From: Roridomyces roridus
Taxonomy: Eukaryota > Basidiomycota > Agaricomycetes > Agaricales > Mycenaceae
DNA: 64,000 bases
Direction of reading: 5' to 3'
NCBI GenBank assembly: GCA_029378245.1
Contig: JARKIF010000066.1
Span: 144,190 to 208,189 of the forward strand
Part shown: one piece after another, positions 23,206 through 33,400 of the stretch
How positions within the stretch are numbered: the first letter of the stretch is position 1
Layout: each line of letters begins with the position of its first letter
Notes under the pieces: generated by a model
The model's database searches: none
Seen by the model: only the letters and a program-made list of their open reading frames with translations
What the model was told of the DNA's origin: nothing
Made by a program: the position numbers and the translations under genes

Positions 23206-24041
23206 GGGGGAAGGACTGTACCCGCAGCGATGGTGTTGCAGCAACAGATAAAGGCGGCTATCTTGGGTGCCTCGGGGCGATGCGAGCATGGTGATTAGCG
23301 TTCATCGTTGAGGCTGACAAGACACGCATTGACATAACAGCGGCAGCAGCTACTTGCATCTTTTCACGAACAGGGCGGGGAGGGACTTGAGATGATGGGG
23401 GAGAGGAAGAATTGCCATCAGGCCTTGATCCGATCCGGCCTTTCTATCTTGGCCCACGCCACGTGGCACTGTCTCCGGAATCCGCATCACTTGAAAAAAA
23501 AAAGGCACTCTTAGCAAAGTCTTAGGCAACAATCGAGAAGCAGAGCTCTACGCCCCAGCCATTGGCACCACGTACGATGGACTTGCACACCCCGCCGTCA
23601 CCCTGACCCTGAGGCTTGAGCTTCATCTGGAGACTGGAATCGGGATGCAGCTTCCCGTTCAACCTTCAGATTCCACGTCTTCGGTCAGCACTGCGCCAGT
23701 CCACTGCTGGAGTCTCCGGAGTCCCGACGCAACCCAGGTTGGCGCACCTACTAGGATCGCCGTTAAGCTGAACGCTGCTGGAGTCGCTTTTCGGGCTCTT
23801 TCGCAGTAAGAGGAGGTGGGTCCTTTATGGGTATTCTCTTTCGATGCCATGGAACTTTCCATCACCGACAGATCCCTCCTCCAAGTGTGGACGTGTGGGA
23901 GGGAGGGTCCCTGACTTCATCATGAGGCGTGCTGGCCTCAGGTTTGGATCAGTCCGTCAATCTTTCTTTTTTCAGTCCAACACCATCTCCATGCTTTCCT
24001 AGTCAACACTGCCAGTCACTCTCTAGTTAAATTGCTGGTCC
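23206..24041. other. Divergent promoter region between members A and B
   Basis: No gene seen. It separates two divergently transcribed family members and probably holds both promoters. No clear TATA box near either start. Confidence 0.45.
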
Positions 24042-25017
24042 ATGGTCCAGGGGTACAATGTGCTCCCAATGATGCCCCTCACCTCCTTCACTCTCTTTTC
24101 TATCCTCAGCCTTGGCAATGCCCGCGCCACTCTGATTAATCTGACCATCGATGACACCAATAGTTCTCATTGGACTTTCATAGGGCCGGATTGGAATGCG
24201 GTCACACCCGAAGCGCCCTGCACCAAATGTGCGCTCACACCCAATCCCGCACTCGTCTATAACACCACCTGGCATGACGGCACCCTTCTCTCTGGAATTT
24301 TCACATTCGAAGGTATGGACTCGGAGTCCAATTGAAATTTCGGGCGACACTGATTCTTTTTCGAGGTTCTGCGGTGTACATCTATGGGATTGACCCGCCC
24401 ACAAAATGGGCAACCAATATCTCATTCGAGATGAACAGCATCACGAGCTCCCACTTCCGGGACGGGGGATCCCAATACATCTACGATTCCCTGTTCTTCT
24501 CAGTTAGCAACCTCGACTCCAACGGACCGCACATTGTGAGTTGGGTGATTGACCAATACCCTTCGGGTTTATCGGGCGGGCTGTTCGATTATGCATATAT
24601 TACCGTGGAGCATGAGGACTCTCAATCGGATTCTCAGGCTGCTAGCTCAAGCAGCAGCTCGACGAGCAGCACCCATCAAACAGCCTTCCCGTCCAGGTTC
24701 CTTTGTTCTATCAGAATTATCTTCGACGATACTCATCAAACGACCGTCAGTCGCTCCGGGTCCCCAACACCACGGAACGCCCACTTGGCGTCGCCGCCAT
24801 CATTGGTGTCACCACGGCGATTGGTGGATTGGTGGTTCTCTTCATCTTCTTGATGGCCTTGATCTTCCTCTGCCTCCGACGCACGTGGGTGCTCGAATTC
24901 TTCGAGCCAGATGGTCACCGTGCGCGTCCTGGACCAATCGAACCGTACCGTATTCAGCTGCATCCGAACGCAGAGAAACTGTGGTCGACCTCTTCAGCCC
25001 ACCGTCCCGGCGGTTGA
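24042..25017 (+). CDS. Single-pass membrane protein, YIYG family, member B (no PPAY)
   Basis: Translation from 24042 or, giving a better signal peptide, from 24069 (MMPLTSFTLFSILSLGNARA). Exon 1 ends at 24312 after NLTIDDTNSSHWTF, CTKC, NTTWHDG and FTFEG. A 53-nt intron precedes exon 2 (from 24366): GSAVYIYGIDPP, YIYDSLFFSVSNLDSN, FDYAYITVE and a Ser-rich stalk. An intron ends near 24749. The last exon has a long hydrophobic helix (VAAIIGVTTAIGGLVVLFIF) and the tail RRTWVLEFFEPDG, ending HRPGG. This tail lacks the EERLRNLE and PPAY signature of the other members, so B has lost or replaced its C-terminus. No PPAY appears in the 120 bp after the stop. Confidence 0.7.
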
Positions 25018-25721
25018 TCCGAACTCGGAGGAGCAAAGTCATCAGATGCAGGGCTCTGAACGAGTCGGAAGCACTTCGGCGAGCGCAGCCGGCTGATGCA
25101 GAGCGGCTGGCTCCCGAAATTGGACAGTTTTGCTGAAATCAAGATGAAATGCAGATTTGATGTCTTTATTCCCACGATTCAGGATGCTACGAAATCGGTT
25201 CAATAACCGTCTGACCACGGTGCGCCCTCGAGCCACGCATGCATAGGGTATCGAATATGCTATGAATCCAGTGGATACGCTGTACAGCAGTGTACAGCTG
25301 TCGGCGCTGTAGTACTCATACAGCTTTGCTGTCAGAATTCCCATGGGTGATTGTTGGTGAGAACCTGCGCTGCACTTACAGGAGTTCCGGCATCAGGTTC
25401 AGAGCCTCGTCATTCTGATTCACTGCCGCCATGCCAAAAACTGGTGCAGTGAGCTACAAATGCTTACTCGGCCCAGAGGAAATCGTTCATCCACATTAAC
25501 GGAGAAGTTCCCATGCCATACTTCTGGGGTTTGCTCAATTTTCTGCTACATATACTCGCAGGGTTCACGTTTCACGTTCGAAGGAACGATATCAAGTCTT
25601 CTCTGATGTGCCTTTACATTTCTATCACCACACTGAATAGCCATCAGCTTCCCGCTCGACTCTGCCATCGGCAGTATTCTCCTTTAAGCCGGACTTCACA
25701 GCTGGGACGATCGTCCCACAC
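25018..25721. other. Spacer between members B and C
   Basis: No gene supported. Short open frames here lack recognisable domains. Confidence 0.4.
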
Positions 25722-26947
25722 ATGGCCCCTTCCTTCCTCACTATTCATCTCCTCCCCCTTGTTCTACTCTTCTATTGCGGCCAGGTTTCCGCCTCTTTGA
25801 CAAACTTGACTATCGACGATACCGACGGCACTTACTGGAATTTCGAGGGTTCGTGGAACGCAATTTCCCCCGAAGCTCCCTGTACAAGCTGCACGGATAA
25901 ACCCGATGCGTCGCAACCATTCAACGGTACTTGGCACCAAGGTGGCCGTCGATCCGGTATTTTTTCATTCCGAGGTCAGTATACTCCCCCCCTCACCATC
26001 TACTGTACCAAATCCTTATGTTATCATACTAGGCTCCGCGGTGTACATTTATGGGATCGACACACCAGCGGCCTTTGCGGGCCGAATCGTGTTCCAATTG
26101 AACAATGGATCGAATACGAGTACCCATTTACACTTGGGTTCCACCTACGTGTACAATTCGCTATTTTATTCGGCTACGGGTCTCAACTCGAGTGTAACCA
26201 ACACGGTGAACTGGGTGATCGAAGATGGGGATGGAGCGTCCAGTTCGGACCCGTCTGGGCTATTCGACTATGCTCGGGTTACCGTTGGGGAGGAAGACGT
26301 GGCTTCAAGTTCTAGCACTGGCAGTGTCGAGACATCGTGAGTTCGAAATTTGTCGAGCAGATGTTCATAACTCAATCTTAGGACCGCTAGTAGGTTCGAA
26401 ATGCGCTTGTATTTATCGGCGTTCTTTGACATGGTGTTCTAGCAGCGCCACAGCTACCCCGCCTCCACCACCGCCAGCACACAACGGGAATAATGCCGGT
26501 CCGATCGCCGGCGCTGTGGTCGGTGTATTCTGGGGAATAGCCATCATGGGCGCGGTAGCCGTCCTTCTCCTGCGCCGGCGCCGGCGACAACAGGCTTCAA
26601 CATCATCATCGGACCTGGAAAGTGGAACTCCGCCCCCACCCCCGCCGCGCTTCATGCAGACACCTGCCATCATAATCGAGCCTTTCCGACCGCCGCCTCG
26701 GAGGATTTCCTGGCAAACAGACACATCCATACTGTCCCCAGGCCTATCGTCCGCTTCTGTTGCTGCAACTTCTGACCCCGACTCGAAGTGGCATCAACGG
26801 CTCTACTCGGCGACAGAAACGGGGACCTTTTCACCAATGCAATCACCGGAGACGGAGGCACGATCCAACATGACGGCGACGGACTATGAGGAGCGGCTGC
26901 GAAATTTGGAACGGTTTGCTGCGACCTTCCCGCCTGCGTACAGTTGA
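25722..26947 (+). CDS. Single-pass membrane protein, YIYG/PPAY family, member C
   Basis: Three exons read cleanly: 25722-25974, 26033-26336 and 26443-26947. The order is a signal peptide (MAPSFLTIHLLPLVLLFYCG), NLTIDDTDGTYWNFEGSWNA with a CTSC pair and FNGTWHQGG, then GSAVYIYGIDTP, YVYNSLFYSATGLNSS, NTVNWV and FDYARVTVGEED. A short Ser/Thr stalk and PPPPPP follow, then a membrane helix (AGAVVGVFWGIAIMGAVAVL), RRRRR, a Ser/Pro-rich cytoplasmic tail with IIIEPFRPP, and the end YEERLRNLERFAATFPPAYS. N-glycosylation sites are frequent in the ectodomain. It is probably a plasma membrane receptor or sensor-like protein; the ligand is unknown. The closest relative in the window is the broken member D just downstream. 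Confidence 0.8.
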
Positions 26948-27554
26948 CAGCATATGGGACTTGGGTCACCTTTGTTAGTGCTGTTCCTCCTTGATACAAT
27001 TGAATCAATATACTTGGGCCCCTCCTGCTGCGAATCATATCAGTACATCTTGATCGTCACTGATATCGATGTCTGTTACAGAGACTAGCGAATCTCAGCA
27101 TTGGATCTGAATGCTTGGCAGTGCAAGGACCTGCAGCAATTTCTAGCGGGACCAGTGTTGTTGTGCATGGGCACCGCAAACCATTCAAGTCCAATGCTCC
27201 CGGCTTCCAAGATCTACAAAAAAACCCTTTGCAGTGTTTGTTGGTGGGAATAAATGTCCCATCTGTCAAAGTCGTGCCTAACCAGTGCGATAGACTCCCG
27301 CCCGGCACCACTGCCACTGTATTTCGCGCCCGGTCCACCGCGAATAATCCAGATAGAGCTCATTGAAGTGTTCAAGTCTCGACGGCACTGGCAGAAAAAC
27401 TACGTCGTACCACATGTATGCATCGGTTCGTACCAAATTGAAAATGATATTCAAACTTTCTTGATCTTCTTCCTATGATGGCAACCTCGCCACTGAGCTA
27501 TGCTTTCAGGCTATAAACCGCATCTGGGAGTGGGGCTATACTTCCTTTTCGTTG
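26948..27554. other. Spacer between members C and D
   Basis: No gene seen. Confidence 0.4.
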
Positions 27555-27974
27555 ATGGTCTCCCCCACCGCTGCCCTCCTTTCTCTCCCCCTTGTTCTTG
27601 TCTTTCCCGCTGGCCAGGTCTCTGCCAGTCCCACCAACTTGACGACACCAATCAGACATTCTGGAATTTTGAAGGGTCATGGAATGCGATAACACGCGAA
27701 ACACCCTGCCCCAAATGTGTGGATAATCCAAATACGACGCTGGCGTTCAACAATTCGTTCCACCATGGTAGCCATCGATCTGGTATTTTCTCATTCCAAG
27801 GTTGGGTGGGATGCACTCTGAAATGTCTACTGAATCTCTGAGAATTTGTGTCTAGGATCCGCAGTGTACATCTATGGAGTCGACACACCATCTAGTTTCG
27901 CTGGAGTAATTGAGTTCCAATTGAACAACTCCACCGAGACCAGCACCCATTTTCGTTTGGGTTCCGACTATGTG

Positions 27975-28451
27975 CAAGGGGCACCAAAGATAAGAGACTA
28001 GCACATCACCTCGAATTTTTTTTTTCAGCCAAATCAGCAGACCCTCCCCCCTCTATAAAAGGAAATTTCCTTTTTGGGAAGCGTCACATGACATTATTTT
28101 GGGTATTTTGCCCCCCCCTGCTCCCTGTACATGCCTCCCAAGGGCTTCCAGTCTATTCTATCAGCTCTGGAGTTGCTCTGGAGCCCAAGATCGGGGTTTT
28201 CCATTGAAATTCTGAATTGACGAGGGTCCGCACGTGACCAGAGCACGTGACTAATCGGACACGTGACCAAGTCGGGACCATGTACCGAAAAAATTGATAA
28301 AGTCCACTGGGGCTCTATTCAGTGGCCTACTATGCAAACAGAGCCTTTCCAGTGTCTGCGGAAATTTGGTACAAAACTTTTTTTTCAGCCCTTGGAGGGA
28401 CCCCCCCCTCCCCTCCTATAATAGGAAATTCCTTATCTTTGGTGCCCCTTG
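27975..28451. mobile_element. 477-bp hAT-type MITE in exon 2 of member D
   Basis: The perfect 20-bp terminal inverted repeat CAAGGGGCACCAAAGATAAG is flanked by the 8-bp target duplication ACTATGTG (27967-27974 and 28452-28459). Eight-base duplications and CA-starting ends fit hAT transposons. There is no transposase, so it is non-autonomous. Both subterminal regions carry a T-tract followed by TTTCAGCC and a CCTATAA(A/T)AGGAAAT-like motif. The host frame meets a TAG at 28008-28010, inside the element. Removing the element and one duplication restores GSDYVYNSLFF in frame, which proves the insertion point. Confidence 0.9.
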
Positions 28452-28696
28452 ACTATGTGTACAATTCACTGTTTTTCTCGGCCACTGGTCTCAATTCGAG
28501 TGCGAAAAACACGGTCAACTGGGTGGTCAATGGTGGCAACGGAGCGTCCACGACGGACCCGTCTGGCGTATTTGATTATGCCCAAGTTACTGTTGGAGAG
28601 GAAGAAGATTTGGGTTCAGCCGGTAACCCGGGGTCTCAAAGTGCGACGTCGTCATTGTGCGTCCCCATTCATTTACTTGTTCTCGATCTAATAATT

Positions 28697-29059
28697 TGTC
28701 ATGAAATGACCCCAGGCAACAACCCGACGGGTTGTAACCCGATCAACCATCAAACCATCAATACCCTAATCAGTGATCATCATTGATCGGGCGGGTCTTG
28801 TCTCAACCCCTGCTTGGTACTCCACTCTCCCCTGCATTTAAACCCCTACCGGTCTCGATCGCCCCTGCTCCTACCCCCTACCTCCTCGTACCTAATTCGA
28901 TCATGTAGTATATATACCCGTCTACAGTCTCAGTACTGTAGACAAATCTAGTCTATTCTCCCTACGGCTTGCTCTACCTCTTGAGTCTCGTCTGCTGCTC
29001 TTCGCTCGGTCGCCTCGTTCGTTGCCGACTAGAACCCGACTTAGCCCTAGGTGCTGACA
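28697..29059 (+). repeat. 5' LTR of gypsy element
   Basis: 363 bp, TG...CA. TATATATA at 28909-28916 lies 31 bp before the predicted transcript start near 28940. A 9-bp hairpin (GTCTACAGT, loop CTCAGT, ACTGTAGAC; 28920-28943) overlaps that start. Confidence 0.9.
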
Positions 29060-29071
29060 AAAGATTCGTCT
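28940..29071 (+). promoter_or_regulatory. Predicted self-primer and primer-binding site
   Basis: No tRNA-like primer-binding site (TGG...) follows the LTR. Instead AGATTCGTCT (29062-29071), two bases after the LTR, is the exact complement of AGACGAATCT in the 3' LTR (34746-34755). The 5' LTR copy reads AGACAAATCT (28940-28949), one mismatch, located about 31 bp after the TATA box. Priming by the folded-back 5' end of the mRNA is known in the Tf1/sushi group of fungal chromoviruses; its use here is inferred. Confidence 0.65.
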
Positions 29072-29104
29072 CCCCTTTACTCGAACACTCGACCGAACGA
29101 AACG

Positions 29105-30439
29105 ATGGACCCTACTGCACTGGGTATACCGAACCGAGATGCGTTCCAGTCGACGGACGCCATCCACTATCAAGGATTGGATCAAACGGCACGCGAAGCC
29201 CACATATTCGATCGCGCGGAAGCGCTGAGCGCCGCAACTCGCGGGCTATTGACGGAAATCTGGGGACCAGACGGGAACCCGGAGGCGGGGTTGCAAGCTG
29301 GAGTCTTGCACCTACAGAACGATCTCCAGGATGCATTCCAACGCATCTCGATGATGGAGGACCATATTGCGAAGACCAACAGCGTCATGTTGGATATACT
29401 GAAGAACCAGTTGGACGCGAAACAGGGGGGTGGCGATAAATCCCGCAGAGCGCGGGTTGCTGCCCCCGCCGACTTTTCCGGGGCTGCCGAGACCGTGGAC
29501 GGGTTCTTGGCGGGTTGCTACCTTAACTTCCAGGACAACCCCGTATACGAAAAGGACTCCGCCAAGATCAATTTCACCCTGTCTTACATGAAAGGGGGGT
29601 CTGCGGCGATCTGGGCCGAAAACGTAGTAAAGGCCATGCGCAACGGCAGCGGCACTGGCGCCTATACCACCTACGCGGCGTTCGAGGCCGACATTATCTC
29701 CAGCTTCAAAGGAGGAGCCCAGGTGGAGGAAGCCCAAGCCAAGATGGAACACCTTCGACAGGCGAATGGTACGGCCACGAGCTACTTCACCATTCTCGAC
29801 TTGTATAACAGAACGGCGGGATACGACGATACTACGCTTATCCGCCTCAAGACAGGTCTCAGCCAAGAGGTGGTGGAATCGATTTACGAAGGAGTTAACG
29901 GAGAACTCCCCAAGACCTACGCAGGGTGGAAAGAAGAAGCCATCAAACGTGATGGGCTCAAGAGACAGTTCCGCGTCCTGAAGAATACTCTCCTGACAGG
30001 AGATAAGGCGGGATTCGGGAAAGCGGGGAACCCCAACTCGGGGTCGTACGGAGGCGGGGGACGGAACCCGATGCAGAACCTGAAACGACTTGAAGGGTTC
30101 AATCGTACGGAAGGGTTCAACCGATTCGGCACCCAGCGCACGAACACGAACACGAACGCTTCAGGAAGCAGTACCAGCAACCCCACTATACGTACCAGCA
30201 TCGCTACAACCGCGAGCAACGTCCCGGCCCCCATGGACATCGATCGCACAAATACGGGCCGTCGTCAACCTAGCAACGAAGTTCACTGCTATGGCTGCGG
30301 GCTCAAAGGGCACATCCGCCGTAACTGCCCAACCCATGCGCACGTTACCACGCAGTTCCGTGCCATGGTGGAAGAACCCGACACCAAGGAGAACTCGGAC
30401 GAAGAGTCCCCAGAGGATTTTTCCAACGACCGGGATTGA
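29105..30439 (+). CDS. gag: Gag protein of gypsy element
   Basis: 444 residues from the first ATG after the LTR (MDPTALGIPNRD). Residues about 135-290 match the retrotransposon Gag fold region (FLAGCYLNF, AAIWAENVV, AAFEADIISSFKGG, ATSYFTILDLYNRT). A CCHC zinc knuckle (CYGCGLKGHIRRNC) starts at residue 395 and should bind the element's RNA. The protein builds the virus-like particle inside the cell. The tail is acidic. The stop (30437-30439) lies inside the pol frame, which is open from 30325, so the two frames overlap by about 115 nt with pol in the -1 frame. Confidence 0.9.
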   Translation: MDPTALGIPNRDAFQSTDAIHYQGLDQTAREAHIFDRAEALSAATRGLLTEIWGPDGNPEAGLQAGVLHLQNDLQDAFQRISMMEDHIAKTNSVMLDILKNQLDAKQGGGDKSRRARVAAPADFSGAAETVDGFLAGCYLNFQDNPVYEKDSAKINFTLSYMKGGSAAIWAENVVKAMRNGSGTGAYTTYAAFEADIISSFKGGAQVEEAQAKMEHLRQANGTATSYFTILDLYNRTAGYDDTTLIRLKTGLSQEVVESIYEGVNGELPKTYAGWKEEAIKRDGLKRQFRVLKNTLLTGDKAGFGKAGNPNSGSYGGGGRNPMQNLKRLEGFNRTEGFNRFGTQRTNTNTNASGSSTSNPTIRTSIATTASNVPAPMDIDRTNTGRRQPSNEVHCYGCGLKGHIRRNCPTHAHVTTQFRAMVEEPDTKENSDEESPEDFSNDRD

Positions 30440-33400
30440 AAGCCACGTCCTCCCGGTCTCCCTCGATACCCCATGTACACAAGTCGTTCACTAATCAATT
30501 TCATACTCTATTGAACGATAAAGATTCTCAAATCGTGGCAAACGAACAAGAAAACGACACTCCTGCCCCCGAGTGGAGGAGTAAGAAGCCGATACCCCGA
30601 AAGAAGGTTACCGTCGTACCTCCTACACCAAAGGCGTCGTGGAAGGGGCTACCACCCAACAGTGCCGAGCGACTGCTGGACCGAATGTACGCCCAGCGCC
30701 CGCACGCAGTAGAGATGCTGCAGAATTGGACGTACAAAACCCGACGCACCGAAATTACCGAAGGATACGTGGAGGAGCTACTGGGTCTCTATCGACCCGA
30801 CGCTCTTACAGCCATCAAAGAGCTGCAAAATCCGCCTTCCTTCATTCGCGCTATGGGTGGGGTGTCAGTGATGGTCCCTATGGTGGTGCAGGATTTGGCT
30901 AGCCTCCGTGGGTATACGGTGGTGGGGCTTTTGGACACTGGGGCTACCGCGGAAGGATTCATGAACCAGTCGTTCGCCGAGAGGCATGGGCTCGACGTGG
31001 AGGATCTTCCGATGCCGGTACCTGTCTACAACGCGGATAACACCCCCAACGCGGGGGGCAAGATTCGACAAGTGGTCAGAATGCGCACTACGGTGGAGGA
31101 TCATGAGGAAGTAATGAGCTTCGCCCTGACCAATACCGGGAAGACGGATGTCATTCTGGGGTACAAGTGGTTGAAACGACACAATCCCGAGATTGACTGG
31201 AGTAACGGAAAGTTGTCTTTTACTCGCTGCCCGCCTGCGTGCCGCACCGAACGCCTCTGGAAGCAATGGGAGGCCGAAGACGAAGATGGGTTGGAACCCG
31301 ACGATCGGGTATTCGTCACCCGAATTTACGAGGAAGAGGACGCCCAACACGCGGAGCATATCCGAGCTATGGGTTCGGTTGCGACAAAACTAGCAGCAGC
31401 AGCCCATAACGCGAAGGGCGACCAGGCAATGGAGGATATTGTCCCGGCCCATTACCTCGATGAGTTTCGCAGTGTCTTCGACAAAAAGGATTTCGACAAA
31501 CTACCGGAACGGAAGCGTTGGGACCACGCTATCGAACTGAAGGACGGGGCGGAACCCGCCCGGGGTCGGGTTATTCCCCTGTCAATCCCAGAACAGAAGG
31601 AGTTGGACGAGTTCATTGCGGAACACTTGAAGACTGGGCGGATACGCCCCTCGAAGTCTCCGTTTGCGTCTCCTTTCTTTTTCGTGAAGAAGAAAGACGG
31701 GAAACTTCGACCAGTACAAGATTACCGAAGGTTGAACGCGATTACGATCAAGAACCGGTACCCGATTCCCCTGATCTCCGAAATAATGCACAACCTCCGG
31801 AACGCGACGTGGTTCACCAAGTTGGACGTACGATGGGGTTATAACAACATTCGGATAAAGGAAGGAGACGAGGAGAAGGCGGCATTCATCACCAATCGAG
31901 GGCTGTTTGAACCCTTGGTGATGTTCTTCGGGTTGACAAACTCGCCGGCGACCTTCCAGTGCATGATGAACGACATCTTTGCCCGACAGATCGCCGAGGG
32001 TCGGGTTATTGTCTACTTGGACGACATTTTGATTTATTCCTCCAACAAGGAGGAGCACCAGATGACAGTGCGCGAGGTGCTGCAGATCCTACAGGAGAAT
32101 GACTTGTACTTGAAACCCGAAAAGTGCGAGTTTGAGAAGCGGGAGGTCGAATACCTTGGGGTGATTATCGGGGATGGAAAGATTCGGATGGATCCCGTGA
32201 AAGTTGCGGGAGTACGCGAGTGGGCAGAACCCAAAACGGTCAAAGAGGTTCAGAGCTTCCTTGGGTTCCTCAACTTCTACCGTCGGTTTATTGCCGGGTT
32301 CGGGATCCACTCCAAACCCCTAACACGGCTGACGAGGAAAGATTACCGGTGGCGATGGGGAGGTGAAGAAAGGAGAGCGTTTGAAACGCTGAAGGACTTG
32401 GTCACCGCCGAACCGGTGCTGCATTTTCCGACTGACCATGGCGAATGGCGGATGGAAGCCGACTCTTCGGATTTCGCGACCGGGGCGGTGCTTTCTCAAC
32501 TCCAGAACGGAGTCTGGGTTCCGATCGGGTTCTTGTCCAAATCTCTTAACGACACGGAGCGAAATTACGACATTCACGACAAGGAGATGCTGGCGATTAT
32601 GCGCGGTTTGTACGAATGGAGGCATTTCCTTCAAGGCAGCAACAAAACCTTCGAGATTTGGACGGACCACAAGAATTTGGCTTACTTTATGACGACAAAG
32701 AAGCTGAACCGGAGGCAGGCACGCTGGTCGCTGGAGTTGAGTGAATACGACCTTTTGCTGATCCACAAGCCCGGTAAAACGCATAACAAAACGGATGCCC
32801 TTTCGAGGCGAAATGGCCATGAAAAGGGGGCAAAGGATAACAGCGATATCACGTTGCTACCAGCGGACAAATTTCAACAGATACCGAAGGAGGAATTTCT
32901 GCGAGCAATCCCAGACCAGGAGGGAGGGGACCAATTTTTGCAACGCATCAAGGACGCCCACGACAAGTGGGAGGATGCGGCCAAAGAGGGTTTGGCCAAG
33001 AGCAAGAATGAAGAAGCCGAGGAGGAGAACCCGACCTGGCAGGAACACGACGGGTTCTTGACTAGGCATGGATCGGTATACGTCCCTTCCGACAAGGAGC
33101 TACGCCATCACATAACCCGAGCTCACCATGATACGTATATGGCCGGTCATCCTGGACAGTATCGAACGGCGGAATTAGTAGCGCGAAACTACTACCGGCC
33201 GTCCATGACCCGGGACATCAAGCGGTACGTAGCCGCTTGTTCGACGTGCCAGAAGACGAAGACGTTTCCATCCAAACCCCGCGGACCCTTATCACCGAAC
33301 GCAGTGCCCGAACGAGTGTGGCAGAACGTCTCGATCGACCTAATCACGAAGTTACCTGAGTCCAAGGGGTACGACAGTATCGTGGTGATTGTGGATAGAC

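Noticed and set aside
30415..30439. Slippery heptamer ATTTTTC for gag-pol frameshift
   Set aside because: It is in the pol phase, not the gag phase, so it does not fit the X-XXY-YYZ rule; the frameshift mechanism is left open.
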